A stretch of DNA of 64,000 nt from Azospirillum thermophilum (GTDB lineage: Bacteria > Pseudomonadota > Alphaproteobacteria > Azospirillales > Azospirillaceae). Below the pieces are notes generated by a model, which was not told where the DNA came from, searched no databases, and worked only from the letters and a program-made list of their open reading frames with translations. Made by a program: the position numbers and the translations under genes. This document shows positions 31,988 through 40,955 of this stretch, piece by piece. The first letter of the stretch is position 1. Each line of letters starts with the position of its first letter. The DNA lies in contig NZ_CP029353.1 in assembly GCF_003130795.1 (NCBI RefSeq), positions 2,123,501 to 2,187,500 of the forward strand, given 5' to 3'.

Positions 31988-33154
31988 TCAGGTCAGGTGA
32001 GGCAGCTTCAGGTAGTCCTCGCTCTGCATCTCCATCAGGCGGCTGACGGTGCGTTCGAACTCGAAGGCGTGGGTGCCCTCGGGGTAGAGACGCTCCGGCG
32101 GGCCTTCGGCGGCGATGACGACGTTCACCTTGTGCTCGTACAGCGCGTCGATCAGCGTCATGAAACGCTTGGCCTCGTTGCGCCGCTCGTCCTTCATGGT
32201 CGGCACGTCGTCGATCAGCACCGTGTGGAAATGCGTGGCGATCGCCAGATAGTCGGCGGCGCCGAACGGCTTGCCGCACAGGTCCCAGAAATCCACCCAG
32301 GCCACACCCTTGGCCGCACGCTCGATGTCCACCCGCCGGCCCTGCACCAGAAGATGCGTGCACTCGCCGGGCTGGCCGCCGGTCAGCGCGGCGAAGGCCT
32401 CCTTCATCCGCGCGTCGGACTCCGCACCCAGCGGCCAATGGTAGATCGGCATGCCCTGCAGCCGGTCCAGCCGGTAGTCGGTCGGCCCCTCCAGCGACAG
32501 GACGTCCAGCTTCTCCTTCAGCAGGGCGATGAAGGGCAGGAACAGCTCGCGCTGCAGCCCGTCCTTGTAGAGCATGTCCGGCGGCCAGTTGGAGGTGGCG
32601 ACCACCACCACGCCGAGGTCGAACAGGTTGGTGAACAGCCGGCCGAGGATCATCGCGTCCACGACGTTGGTGACGTGGAACTCGTCGAAGCACAGAAGCC
32701 ATGCCTCGTCCGCCAGGGCGCGCGCCAGCTCGGGCAGGCTGTCGTCGGCGCCGCCGGCCTTGCCCTTGCCGGACTGGCGGTACTGGTGGATGCGCTCGTG
32801 CACCTCCAGCATGAACTCGTGGAAATGGACGCGGCGCTTCTTCTCCACCGGGGCGGTCTCGAAGAACAGGTCCATCAGCATCGACTTGCCGCGCCCCACC
32901 CCGCCATAGAGGTAGAGCCCCTGCGGCGCGGTCGAGGCGATCTCCGGCGACGGCGGCGCGGCGCGCAGACGGCCGAGGCCGAAGCGCTGCAGCCAGCCGG
33001 TCTTCGCCTCGCTTTCCATCGACGGCGGCTGATAGCCCTTCAGCGCCTGGTACAGGCTCTGGAACTTCTCCGCGGCCAGCTCCTGGTCGGGATCGGGGCG
33101 CAGGGTGCCGGTGCCGCGGCGGGCACGATAACGGGCGAGCGGACCTTCGGACAT
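31988..33154 (-). CDS. zapE: ZapE/AFG1-family cell-division ATPase
   Basis: 388 residues. AAA-type ATPase with Walker A GGVGRGKSMLMD near residue 90 and Walker B LCFDEFHVTN near residue 155; the segments VVATSNWPPDMLYKDGLQR and RFMTLIDALYEH are standard for this family. ZapE destabilises FtsZ rings in stressed or low-oxygen E. coli; eukaryotic AFG1 acts on mitochondrial proteins. Start at ATG 33154 (MSEGPLARYRARR); no good ribosome site. A 285-base gap follows before the histidine kinase. Confidence 0.92.
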   Translation of the reverse strand: MSEGPLARYRARRGTGTLRPDPDQELAAEKFQSLYQALKGYQPPSMESEAKTGWLQRFGLGRLRAAPPSPEIASTAPQGLYLYGGVGRGKSMLMDLFFETAPVEKKRRVHFHEFMLEVHERIHQYRQSGKGKAGGADDSLPELARALADEAWLLCFDEFHVTNVVDAMILGRLFTNLFDLGVVVVATSNWPPDMLYKDGLQRELFLPFIALLKEKLDVLSLEGPTDYRLDRLQGMPIYHWPLGAESDARMKEAFAALTGGQPGECTHLLVQGRRVDIERAAKGVAWVDFWDLCGKPFGAADYLAIATHFHTVLIDDVPTMKDERRNEAKRFMTLIDALYEHKVNVVIAAEGPPERLYPEGTHAFEFERTVSRLMEMQSEDYLKLPHLT

Positions 33155-33439
33155 GGATGTACAGCTTCGGCGGTGGGCGGAATGCTGGTCCTTACCTAGC
33201 GGATGCCGGCCCCCCCGGCAATGACCGGGGGCGGGATCGTGCCCTGCAAAAAGGGACCGGCGCATGCCGGCGCCCCGGACGGCCCGACGGCGTGCGCCGG
33301 GGTGGGACAAATCGCGCAGGCCTCGCGGGGGCCGGCATGCTCTCGGTTAAGGCTCCGTTACCATTTTCCCGCCTAGTCTGGTCGACCCGCAGGAAACGCA
33401 CTGCCGCAGACCGAACCGCCCGGAAGAGGCCGCAACGCA

Positions 33440-35851
33440 ATGGGTGTCACCGACCCGGTCGGCGAGACGACGGACGCCACCGCTCCCGACGGGCGGGCGG
33501 GGCGGGCGGCGCGCGCTGCGCGGAGCACGCTCGGCTCCGTGCGGTTCCTCATGCTCGCCTCGGGTGCGGCCTTCATCCTGGTGGTCAACGCCCTGATCGG
33601 CTACGGCATCCACAAGCGCTACGCGGAATCGGTGGAGGCGGCGGAGCAGGCCACCCGCGACCTCGCCCGCACCCTGGAGGAGCAGACGCTCCGCACCGTC
33701 TTCGGCGTCGACCTGATGCTGTCCGACCTCGGCCTGACGCTGGATCTGCATCCCGGCGGCCGGGAGCGGGGAAACCCGGCGGTGCACCGCCACCTGAAGG
33801 AGCGGCGCGGCGTGTTCCCGCAGATCGCCGACCTGGTGGTGGTGGACGAGAGCGGACATGTGCTGAACCATTCCGCCGACGCGCCGCTGCCGGGCTTCGC
33901 CCTGACCGACCGCGGCTATTTCTCGGTCCATTCGGCCCGGCCGGAATCGCCGTTCCACGTCGGCGGGCCGATCGCCAGCCGGGTCGTGGCGGGAACGCAG
34001 GTGATCCCGATGAGCCGCCGCTGGAGCGATGCGGCGGGGCGGTTCCGCGGCGTGCTGGTCGCGATGGTCGACCCCTTCCGCCTCGGCTCCACCTTCGAGA
34101 CGCTTCGGCTGGACCGCAAGGGCGCGGTGATCCTGGCGCTGGAGGACGGGACGATCCTGCTGCAGCGCTGGCCGGGCGACGCCCCGCCGCTGCACCGGCT
34201 GGACGACTGGCCGGCGGTGACCGGGGTGCTGCGGCCGGCGGGCGGCGCCACCCTGCGGGCGACGGCGCCGGACGGCCGCGACAGCATCGTCAGCATGCTG
34301 AAGGTGAAGGGCTATCCCTTCATCGTCGTCACCACCCTGCCGCGGTCCGCGGCGCTGGCCGAATGGCGGCGCGACAGCATGGTCTGGGCCGCCATCGGCC
34401 TGGGGATGACGCTGGCGATCGCGGTGCTGACCGGCTTCGTCGTGCGCCAGCAGGCGCGCCGCGACATCGACCAGGAGAGGCTGAACCACGCGTCGCGCCG
34501 CATCCGCGGCATTCTCGATTCCATGATGGACGCGGTCATCACGCTGGACGGCCGCGGCCGGATCGAGACCTTCAACCCGGCCGCCCAGCGCATGTTCGGC
34601 TATGCCGAGGCCGAACTGATCGGCCGCGACGCCGGGCTGCTGATCCCGGACGACCAGCAGGCGCAGTTCCGCGCCCACATCGCCGAGCACCGCGCGCGCG
34701 ACGGCGGGCCGCTGATGATCCCGGCCAACCGCGACCTGCTGGCGGTGCGGCGCGACGGCACGACCTTTCCCATCAGCCTGTCGGTCAGCGAGCTGCGCCT
34801 GCCGTCGCGCCGCGGCCCGGGGCGGCGGGCGGCCGGATCGACGCACATCTTCGTCGGCGTGGTGCGGGACGAGACGCGCCGGCGCCAGCAGGAGGCGGAG
34901 CTGCTCGCCTCCAAGACGCAGGCCGAGATGGCCAGCCGGGCCAAGTCGCAGTTCCTGGCGAACATGAGCCACGAGCTGCGCACGCCGCTGAACGCCATCA
35001 TCGGCTTTGCCGAGATCCTGGACAGCGAATTCTTCGGCAAGCTGAACGAGCGGCAGAAATCCTGTGCCCGGGACATCCACGACAGCGGCCGGCACCTGCT
35101 GGAGATCGTCAATGCCGTGCTCGACATGTCGAAGATCGAATCCGGCCATTACGAGCTGCACGAGGAGGCGGTCGGCGTCGACATGGCGCTGACCCAGTGC
35201 CTGATGATGGTGCGCGACCGCGCCCGCGAGACCGGGCTGGACCTGCAGCACAGCTCCACCGTCCTGGAGGATCTGTGGGTCGACCAGCGGGCGCTGAAGC
35301 AGATCATCCTGAACCTGCTGTCCAACGCGGTGAAGTTCACGCCGGCCGGCGGCACCGTCACCGTCGCCGCAAGGCTGGAGGAGGACGGCGGCTTCGCCCT
35401 GACGGTGGCCGATACCGGCATCGGCATTCCCGCCGCCTTCATGCCGCACCTGTTCGAGCCGTTCCGCCAGGCGGAAACCTCGGCCAACCGGCGCTATGAG
35501 GGGACGGGGCTGGGGCTGTCGATCTCGCACAACCTCGCCGCCCTGCACGGCGGCACGCTGACCTGCCGCAGCGAAGTCGGCGTCGGGACGGAGATGACGC
35601 TGCGCCTGCCGGCCAGCCGGGTCATCGCGTCGGTGGCGGCGGGCGCGGGGCGGGAACGGCCTTGGCCTGAGACCGCGCCGGATCAGCGCAGGCGGGTGAC
35701 GGGGAAGCGCCGCTCCGGCCGGACGAAGGCGTCCTGGGCGCCGACGATCTGCAGTTCGCGCGTGCCGGCCGTCCTGGTCGCCTCGAAGATGGCGAAGATG
35801 GCGGCGGCGGCCTGGCCCAGCGCCTCGCCCGGGTCGCGGCTGGCGAGGTAA
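33440..35851 (+). CDS. PAS-domain sensor histidine kinase
   Basis: Up to 803 residues. A first membrane span (about 37-55) and a second (about 315-335) flank a periplasmic Cache-like sensor region. A PAS domain (about 350-470) follows, then the H-box FLANMSHELRTPLNAIIGF near residue 510, N-box QIILNLLSNAVKFTP, G1 VADTGIGIP and G2 EGTGLGLSI. The frame runs 169 bases antisense through the end of pdxY, which is unlikely: one missing G near 35648 would instead end the protein at 35670 (tail GAGAGTALA) with a normal 12-base gap. No response-regulator gene is adjacent. Confidence 0.88.
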   Translation: MGVTDPVGETTDATAPDGRAGRAARAARSTLGSVRFLMLASGAAFILVVNALIGYGIHKRYAESVEAAEQATRDLARTLEEQTLRTVFGVDLMLSDLGLTLDLHPGGRERGNPAVHRHLKERRGVFPQIADLVVVDESGHVLNHSADAPLPGFALTDRGYFSVHSARPESPFHVGGPIASRVVAGTQVIPMSRRWSDAAGRFRGVLVAMVDPFRLGSTFETLRLDRKGAVILALEDGTILLQRWPGDAPPLHRLDDWPAVTGVLRPAGGATLRATAPDGRDSIVSMLKVKGYPFIVVTTLPRSAALAEWRRDSMVWAAIGLGMTLAIAVLTGFVVRQQARRDIDQERLNHASRRIRGILDSMMDAVITLDGRGRIETFNPAAQRMFGYAEAELIGRDAGLLIPDDQQAQFRAHIAEHRARDGGPLMIPANRDLLAVRRDGTTFPISLSVSELRLPSRRGPGRRAAGSTHIFVGVVRDETRRRQQEAELLASKTQAEMASRAKSQFLANMSHELRTPLNAIIGFAEILDSEFFGKLNERQKSCARDIHDSGRHLLEIVNAVLDMSKIESGHYELHEEAVGVDMALTQCLMMVRDRARETGLDLQHSSTVLEDLWVDQRALKQIILNLLSNAVKFTPAGGTVTVAARLEEDGGFALTVADTGIGIPAAFMPHLFEPFRQAETSANRRYEGTGLGLSISHNLAALHGGTLTCRSEVGVGTEMTLRLPASRVIASVAAGAGRERPWPETAPDQRRRVTGKRRSGRTKASWAPTICSSRVPAVLVASKMAKMAAAAWPSASPGSRLAR

Positions 35852-36543
35852 TGGGCGAGGAACAGGGCGGCCACGGCGTCGCCGGAGCCGTTGGGCGACG
35901 GGGTGAGGTCGAGCCGCGGCGTCGCCACCAGCCACGCGCCGTCGGCATCGTCCACCAGCATCTCGATGGTGTCGGACGGCACGTCGCTGCGGGTCAGGCT
36001 GGTCACCAGGATCAGGCGCGGACCGCGGCTGCGCAGCGCGGCGGTGGCGGCCAGCGCGTCGTCCAGCGTGCCGACCGGGCGGTCGGCGAGATACTCCAGC
36101 TCGAACTGGTTCGGCGTCATCAGGTCGGCGGCGGGGACAGCGTGGGCCTTGATGAAGTCCGGCAGGCCGGGCCGCACGAAGAAGCCGCGGCCGACGTCGC
36201 CCATCACCGGGTCGCAGCAGTAGATCGCCTGCGGATTGGCGGCCTTGACGCGGGCGGCGGTCTCCACGATCACCTGCCCGAGCCCGACGTCGCCCATGTA
36301 GCCGGAGAGCACCGCGTCGCACTGCGGCAGCACCCCGCGCGCGGCGATGCCGTCCACCACGTCGGCGATGTGTTCGGCGGTGAAGACCTGTCCGGTCCAG
36401 GCGCCATAGCCGGTGTGGTTGGAGAACTGGACCGTGTTCACGGCGATGGCGTCGATGCCCAGGCGCTGCAGCGGAAACACCGCGGCGCGGTTGCCGACAT
36501 AGCCGTAAGCGACGTGCGACTGGATCGAAAGGACGGTCTTCAT
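35683..36543 (-). CDS. pdxY: Pyridoxal kinase
   Basis: 286 residues of the ribokinase fold. Starts MKTVLSIQSHVAYGYVGNRA at ATG 36543 (a TTG two codons earlier is unnecessary). Substrate segment VNTVQFSNHTGYGAWTG, DPVMGDVGRGFFV, and the catalytic-base motif NGSGDAVAALF near residue 225 are intact. Phosphorylates pyridoxal in the PLP salvage pathway. Monocistronic, with weak ribosome site. The 282-base gap upstream (36544-36825) shows nothing further that I can support. Confidence 0.93.
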   Translation of the reverse strand: MKTVLSIQSHVAYGYVGNRAAVFPLQRLGIDAIAVNTVQFSNHTGYGAWTGQVFTAEHIADVVDGIAARGVLPQCDAVLSGYMGDVGLGQVIVETAARVKAANPQAIYCCDPVMGDVGRGFFVRPGLPDFIKAHAVPAADLMTPNQFELEYLADRPVGTLDDALAATAALRSRGPRLILVTSLTRSDVPSDTIEMLVDDADGAWLVATPRLDLTPSPNGSGDAVAALFLAHYLASRDPGEALGQAAAAIFAIFEATRTAGTRELQIVGAQDAFVRPERRFPVTRLR

Positions 36544-36825
36544 GGACAAAAGCCTATGCGAGGGCAGGGCAATCGGTAAACCCCGCGCACCGGCCTTGCA
36601 TGACGGCCATGCAGCGGATGCGCACCCCCTTGCATCTGAAACAATTCCGACCCCGTAAGCATCTTCATATCGTATCGCTTCTTGCCGGCCCGAAATGACA
36701 GGTGTTTTTGGCTTGAAACCATTCGGCGCCTCAGGGTTGTGCGCTGCAATGAGAATTTCCTTCCCGGAGGCCGATGATCGGCCCTACCCTTCACGTCAGG
36801 TCTATACCCTGTCGGACAACGGCCC

Positions 36826-37248
36826 ATGGCAATCGAGTTCATGCGTATGAAGCTGCGGCGCAAGTCGGCTCCGCCGCTGCTGCTGTCCGGCGGGGCCGTC
36901 CTCCAGCTCGACGGGGCGATCGACCTGCTGGGCGACGCCATGGTCCATGCCGAGACGGTCGGCGCGCTGATCGACGGGGTGGATGCCGGCGCCGCCCCTA
37001 CCCCGCTGCCGCTGGCCGAGGTGATGGAGTCCTCCTGCCGGGCCTGCCCGGTCGCCGCGCGCAGCGGGGCCGGCTGCCGCTGCCTGCAGGTGGACCGGCT
37101 GCGGATGGACGGCGCGGAGTCGCTGTCGCCCGTCCTGCTGCGCCCGGGCCAGCCGCCCGCCGTCGCCGGCGAGCAGCCGCGCGGCCTGTGGCAGGCCTTC
37201 GCCGCCGTGCGCGCCGCCCGCGCCCGGCAGGTCCGCCGCGCCGCCTGA
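36826..37248 (+). CDS. Hypothetical protein with a CRAC..CRC cysteine cluster
   Basis: 140 residues. The first half has a hydrophobic stretch without being a clear signal peptide, then LLGDAMVHAETVGALIDGVD. The centre holds four cysteines, SCRACPVAARSGAGCRCLQ near residues 69-87, spaced as C-x2-C-x9-C-x-C, suited to binding a metal or a redox centre. The rest is Ala/Arg-rich. I do not recognise a family with confidence (DUF6455-like is possible). No strong ribosome site is seen. Confidence 0.6.
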   Translation: MAIEFMRMKLRRKSAPPLLLSGGAVLQLDGAIDLLGDAMVHAETVGALIDGVDAGAAPTPLPLAEVMESSCRACPVAARSGAGCRCLQVDRLRMDGAESLSPVLLRPGQPPAVAGEQPRGLWQAFAAVRAARARQVRRAA

Positions 37249-37398
37249 TCCGGTGGCGCCCGATCCGGCATCGTCCGGCACGGTGCCGTCCGGATCGGCC
37301 GGGAGACGGTCGCTTCGCCTCATGGACTTGCGCGCGGCCGGCGGATAAAGCTGGGGCTCCGTCCATCGCGACACGCAGCCAGCCCCGAGGAGTCCGCC

Positions 37399-38280
37399 AT
37401 GGCCCAGACCGTCCGCCCGCGCCGCAGTGTGCTCTACATGCCCGGTTCCAACGCCCGGGCGCTGGAGAAGGGCCGCAGCCTGCCGGCCGACGGGCTGATC
37501 CTGGATCTGGAGGACGCGGTCGCCCCGGACGCCAAGGCCGCCGCGCGGACGACCATCCGCGAGGCCATCGCCGCCGGCGGCTATGGCGGGCGCGAGCTGG
37601 TGATCCGCAGCAACGGGCTGAACACCCCCTGGGGCTATGACGACCTCGTGATGGCCGCCGCCAGCGGCGCCGACGCCGTCCTGCTGCCGAAGGTCGAGAG
37701 CGCGGACATGGTGCGCCAGGCGGAGGCGGTGCTGCGCGCCGCCGGGGCGCCGGACGGCCAGCGCCTGTGGTGCATGATGGAGACGCCGCTCGGCATCCTG
37801 AACGCGCGGGAGATCGCCGCCGCCTCGCCGCGGCTGGGGGCGCTGGTGCTCGGCACCTCCGACCTCGCCAAGGACCTGCACGCGGCGCACACGCCGGACC
37901 GGCTGCCGATGATCACCAGCCTGGGGCTCTGCCTGCTGGCGGCGCGGGCCTACGGGCTGGCGGTGCTGGACGGCGTGCATCTCGACCTGAACGACGACGA
38001 GGGCTTCGCCGCCTCCTGCCGGCAGGGGCGCGAGCTGGGCTTCGACGGCAAGACGCTGATCCATCCCAAGACCATCGCCGCCTGCAACGCCGCCTATGCG
38101 CCGGCCGCCGAGGAGGTCGACCACGCCCGCCGCATCATCGCCGCCCATGCCGAGGCGGTCGCCCGGGACCAGGGCGTCGTGCTGGTCGACGGCAGGCTGG
38201 TGGAAAACCTGCACGTCGAGAACGCCCGGCGGTTGGTCGCGCTGGCCGAGGCCATCGCCGCGCTCGAAGCGGGAGCCTGA
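37399..38280 (+). CDS. HpcH/HpaI (CitE-like) CoA-ester lyase
   Basis: 293 residues, TIM-barrel family of citrate lyase beta and malyl-CoA lyases. RRSVLYMPGSNARALEKG at the N terminus, LILDLEDAVAPDAK (about 33-46), METPLGILNAREI, GTSDLAKDLHA and the C-terminal KTLIHPKTIAACN are all characteristic; the acidic residues that hold Mg are present. GAGGAG precedes the ATG. It could act on malyl-CoA, citramalyl-CoA or a related thioester; no citD/citF partners are near, so a stand-alone lyase is inferred. Confidence 0.88.
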   Translation: MAQTVRPRRSVLYMPGSNARALEKGRSLPADGLILDLEDAVAPDAKAAARTTIREAIAAGGYGGRELVIRSNGLNTPWGYDDLVMAAASGADAVLLPKVESADMVRQAEAVLRAAGAPDGQRLWCMMETPLGILNAREIAAASPRLGALVLGTSDLAKDLHAAHTPDRLPMITSLGLCLLAARAYGLAVLDGVHLDLNDDEGFAASCRQGRELGFDGKTLIHPKTIAACNAAYAPAAEEVDHARRIIAAHAEAVARDQGVVLVDGRLVENLHVENARRLVALAEAIAALEAGA

Positions 38281-38378
38281 CGGGGCATCGCGGATCCTTC
38301 GCGGAATCCGCAATCCGCTGCGGAACCAACCTCTACCGCCATCGGTTGTCGGACCGTGGCAGAGGTGGAGGTTGAGCA

Positions 38379-38705
38379 ATGGCCTCGAAAGACAGCAGTC
38401 TGAGTGAAGGCGGCCGGTCCGGGGGCGGCCGCACGTCCAACCGTGGTTTCGCGTCGATGGACCCCGACCGTCAGCGCGAGATCGCGAGCAAGGGCGGGGA
38501 AAGCGTGCCCGCGGACAAGCGAAGCTTCTCCAAGAATCCCGCACTGGCAGCGGAAGCGGGCCGCAAGGGGGGACGGAGCGTTCCCGCCTCCTCGCGAAGC
38601 TTCTCGCGCAACCCGTCCCTGGCGGCCGAAGCCGGACGCAAGGGCGGGCAGGCCAGCCACGGCGGACGCGGCGGTGCCGTCGCCCGGCCCGGCGATGCCG
38701 ACTGA
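38379..38705 (+). CDS. KGG-repeat stress-induced protein
   Basis: 108 residues with three KGG units: RGFASMDPDRQREIASKGG, then SFSKNPALAAEAGRKGG and SFSRNPSLAAEAGRKGG. This is the general-stress/Con-10/YciG type of small, glycine-rich, hydrophilic protein. GGAGG lies eight bases before the ATG. Such proteins are usually induced in stationary phase or desiccation; no promoter of that type could be identified here. Followed by a strong terminator. Confidence 0.9.
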   Translation: MASKDSSLSEGGRSGGGRTSNRGFASMDPDRQREIASKGGESVPADKRSFSKNPALAAEAGRKGGRSVPASSRSFSRNPSLAAEAGRKGGQASHGGRGGAVARPGDAD

Positions 38706-38777
38706 CGAGACGCCGACCGATGACCGGCACCGCGGGTGTCTGCCCCGGTCCTGCGTCCCAGGACAGCGCGTCAAGAC

Positions 38778-38820
38778 AAAGCCCCTCCCCGGGTGACCGG
38801 GAAGGGGCTTTCTTTATTCT
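38778..38820 (+). terminator. Intrinsic terminator after the KGG gene
   Basis: AAAGCCCCT/AGGGGCTTT arms with an internal CCCGG/CCGGG extension, then a T-rich stretch (TCTTTATTCTG). It sits between convergent genes and may also mark the end of leuB transcripts, although the minus-strand side has few Ts. Confidence 0.88.
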
Positions 38821-38859
38821 GTTTTATTCCGGCGCCGGAACGGTCCGGCAGCGATCCGG

Positions 38860-39975
38860 TCAGGACGCCAGCTTGTCCAGCTCGCGCAGGATCGAATCGC
38901 CCATGACGGTGGTCGAGCAGCGCGCCATGCCCGGGGCCATGATGTCGGCCGTGCGCATGCCGCCGCCCAGCACGTTCTGGATCGACTTCTCCAGCATGCC
39001 GGCCTCGGCCTCCATGTCGAAGGAGTAGCGCAGGCACATGGCGAAGGAGAGCAGCGTGGCGCAGGGGTTGGCGAGGTCCTTGCCGGCGATGTCCGGCGCC
39101 GAGCCGTGCACCGGCTCATAGAGCGCCTTGCGGCCGCCGTTGGCGTCGGGGGCGCCCAGCGAGGCCGAGGGCAGCATGCCGAGCGAGCCGGTCATCATCG
39201 CCGCCTCGTCCGACAGGATGTCGCCGAACAGGTTGTCGGTGACGATCACGTCGAACTGCCGCGGGTTCTTCAGGAGCTGCATGGCGCCGTTGTCGGCGTA
39301 CATGTGGTGCAGCTCGACGTCCTGGAACTCCTCCTGGTGCAGCTTGGTCACTTCCTGACGCCACAGCAGGCCGGACTCCATGACGTTCGCCTTCTCCATG
39401 GAGTGGACCTTCCTGTTGCGCTTGCGGGCAAGCTCGAAGGCCACGCGGGCGACGCGGCGGATCTCGGAGGTGGTGTAGACCTGGGTGTTGACGCCGCGGC
39501 GCTCGCCGTTGCCGATGTCGCTGATGCCGCGCGGCTCACCGAAATAGACGCCGCCGGTCAGCTCGCGCACGATCATGATGTCGAGGCCGCGGATGACGTC
39601 GGGCTTCAGGGTCGAGGCGTCGACCAGCGCGTCGAACACCACGGCCGGGCGCAGGTTGGCGAACAGCCCCAGCTCCTTGCGGAGCATCAGCAGGCCGGCC
39701 TCCGGCCGCTTGGTGTAGTCCGACGGGTTGTCCCACTTCGGGCCGCCGACGGCGCCCAGCAGCACCGCGTCGGCCGCCAGCGCGTCGGCCAGCGTCTCGT
39801 CCTTCAGGGCCACGCCGTAGGCGTCCAGGGCGGCGCCGCCGACCAGCCCCTCCGTCACGTCGAAGGTCACGTTGCGCTTGCGGTCGAGCCAGTCGATGAC
39901 CCGGCGCACCTGACGCATGACCTCGGGACCGATGCCGTCACCCGGCAGGAACAGAAGCTTCTTGTTGGCGGGCAT
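38860..39975 (-). CDS. leuB: 3-isopropylmalate dehydrogenase
   Basis: 371 residues. Start at [20 protein letters not shown], with AGGAGAG ten bases upstream. Oxidatively decarboxylates 3-isopropylmalate in leucine synthesis. [23 protein letters not shown], the substrate/Mg segment [12 protein letters not shown] and [14 protein letters not shown] are present, matching the family throughout. It follows leuD by 66 bases, so leuD-leuB are probably co-transcribed; leuC is not next to leuD here. Confidence 0.96.
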   Translation of the reverse strand: MPANKKLLFLPGDGIGPEVMRQVRRVIDWLDRKRNVTFDVTEGLVGGAALDAYGVALKDETLADALAADAVLLGAVGGPKWDNPSDYTKRPEAGLLMLRKELGLFANLRPAVVFDALVDASTLKPDVIRGLDIMIVRELTGGVYFGEPRGISDIGNGERRGVNTQVYTTSEIRRVARVAFELARKRNRKVHSMEKANVMESGLLWRQEVTKLHQEEFQDVELHHMYADNGAMQLLKNPRQFDVIVTDNLFGDILSDEAAMMTGSLGMLPSASLGAPDANGGRKALYEPVHGSAPDIAGKDLANPCATLLSFAMCLRYSFDMEAEAGMLEKSIQNVLGGGMRTADIMAPGMARCSTTVMGDSILRELDKLAS

Positions 39976-40041
39976 GGCGCACGCTCTCCTGGAATACGGA
40001 CACATGAAAGAGGAAGACGGAAGGGCGAGGAGCCCCGGCGG

Positions 40042-40653
40042 TCACGCCCACATCCAGGGCTGGCCCCCGCGCTGCTTCGCCTCGAACTGGTCGATGGTGG
40101 CGGCGTTCTGCAGCGTCAGCCCGATGTCGTCCAGACCGTTCAGCAGGCAGTGCTTGCGGAAGGGATCGACCTCGAACGGGATGGAGCCGCCGTCCGGCCC
40201 GGTGATGACCTGCCGCTCCAGATCGACGGTGACCACGGCGTTGGAGCCGCGCGACGCGTCGTCGAGCAGAAGGTCCACCTGCTCCTTCGGCAGCCTGATC
40301 GGCAGGATGCCGTTCTTGAAGCAGTTGTTGTAGAAGATGTCGGCGAAGCTGGGGGCGATGATGCAGCGGATGCCGAAATCCGCCAGCGCCCAGGGCGCAT
40401 GCTCGCGCGAGGAGCCGCAGCCGAAATTGTCGCCGGACACCAGGATCTTGGCGGAGCGGTAGGCCGGCTTGTTGAGGACGAAGCTCTCGACCTCCCGGCC
40501 GTCGGGGGTGTAGCGCATCTCGTCGAACAGATGCTTGCCGAGCCCGGTCCGCTTGATGGTCTTCAGGAACTGCTTGGGAATGATCATGTCGGTGTCGACG
40601 TTGATCATCGGCAGCGGCGCCGCGACGCCGGTGAGAACCGTAAACTTTTCCAT
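40042..40653 (-). CDS. leuD: 3-isopropylmalate dehydratase small subunit
   Basis: 203 residues, the swivelling domain that with LeuC isomerises isopropylmalate. [20 protein letters not shown] at the start, [15 protein letters not shown] (about 70-84) and [21 protein letters not shown] are standard. AGGA lies upstream of the ATG at 40653. First gene of a likely leuD-leuB unit. I looked for a leucine-rich leader peptide in the 302-base gap upstream (40654-40955) and saw none. Confidence 0.96.
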   Translation of the reverse strand: MEKFTVLTGVAAPLPMINVDTDMIIPKQFLKTIKRTGLGKHLFDEMRYTPDGREVESFVLNKPAYRSAKILVSGDNFGCGSSREHAPWALADFGIRCIIAPSFADIFYNNCFKNGILPIRLPKEQVDLLLDDASRGSNAVVTVDLERQVITGPDGGSIPFEVDPFRKHCLLNGLDDIGLTLQNAATIDQFEAKQRGGQPWMWA

Positions 40654-40796
40654 CGCCAGAAATCCTGTCGCGCAAGGAAGCGCAAACGTGCGCATGCGGA
40701 GTGTCGGTGAATAGCAGACCAGCCCCCGCATTGCCAGAGGAAGCTTGCCGCGGCCACCGCTCGCACTGTGCGAAAAAGAATGGCGGGACGCAACGG

Positions 40797-40815
40797 GGCG
40801 CAACGATGTTGCGCC
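40797..40815. promoter_or_regulatory. Hairpin GGCGCAAC-gat-GTTGCGCC upstream of leuD
   Basis: A perfect 8-bp stem with a three-base loop, about 145 bases upstream of leuD on the minus strand and the same distance from the membrane glycosyltransferase on the plus strand. It may be an operator or a transcript hairpin; there is no T tail. Confidence 0.4.
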
Positions 40816-40955
40816 GCAGCCACCCGATCGGGGGAGGCGCGACGCCCTCCGGCTCAATCTGAGTGCGGCCCTTGATGCGGCCGGCGCTCTCGCCTACCAA
40901 CATCCCGCCCCGATATCCCATCCGCCCCGGATCAACGAGACCGCAAGCCCGACCG

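Noticed and set aside
40654..40955. Leucine attenuator before leuD
   Set aside because: No leader peptide with a run of Leu codons and no terminator-like alternative hairpin was found.
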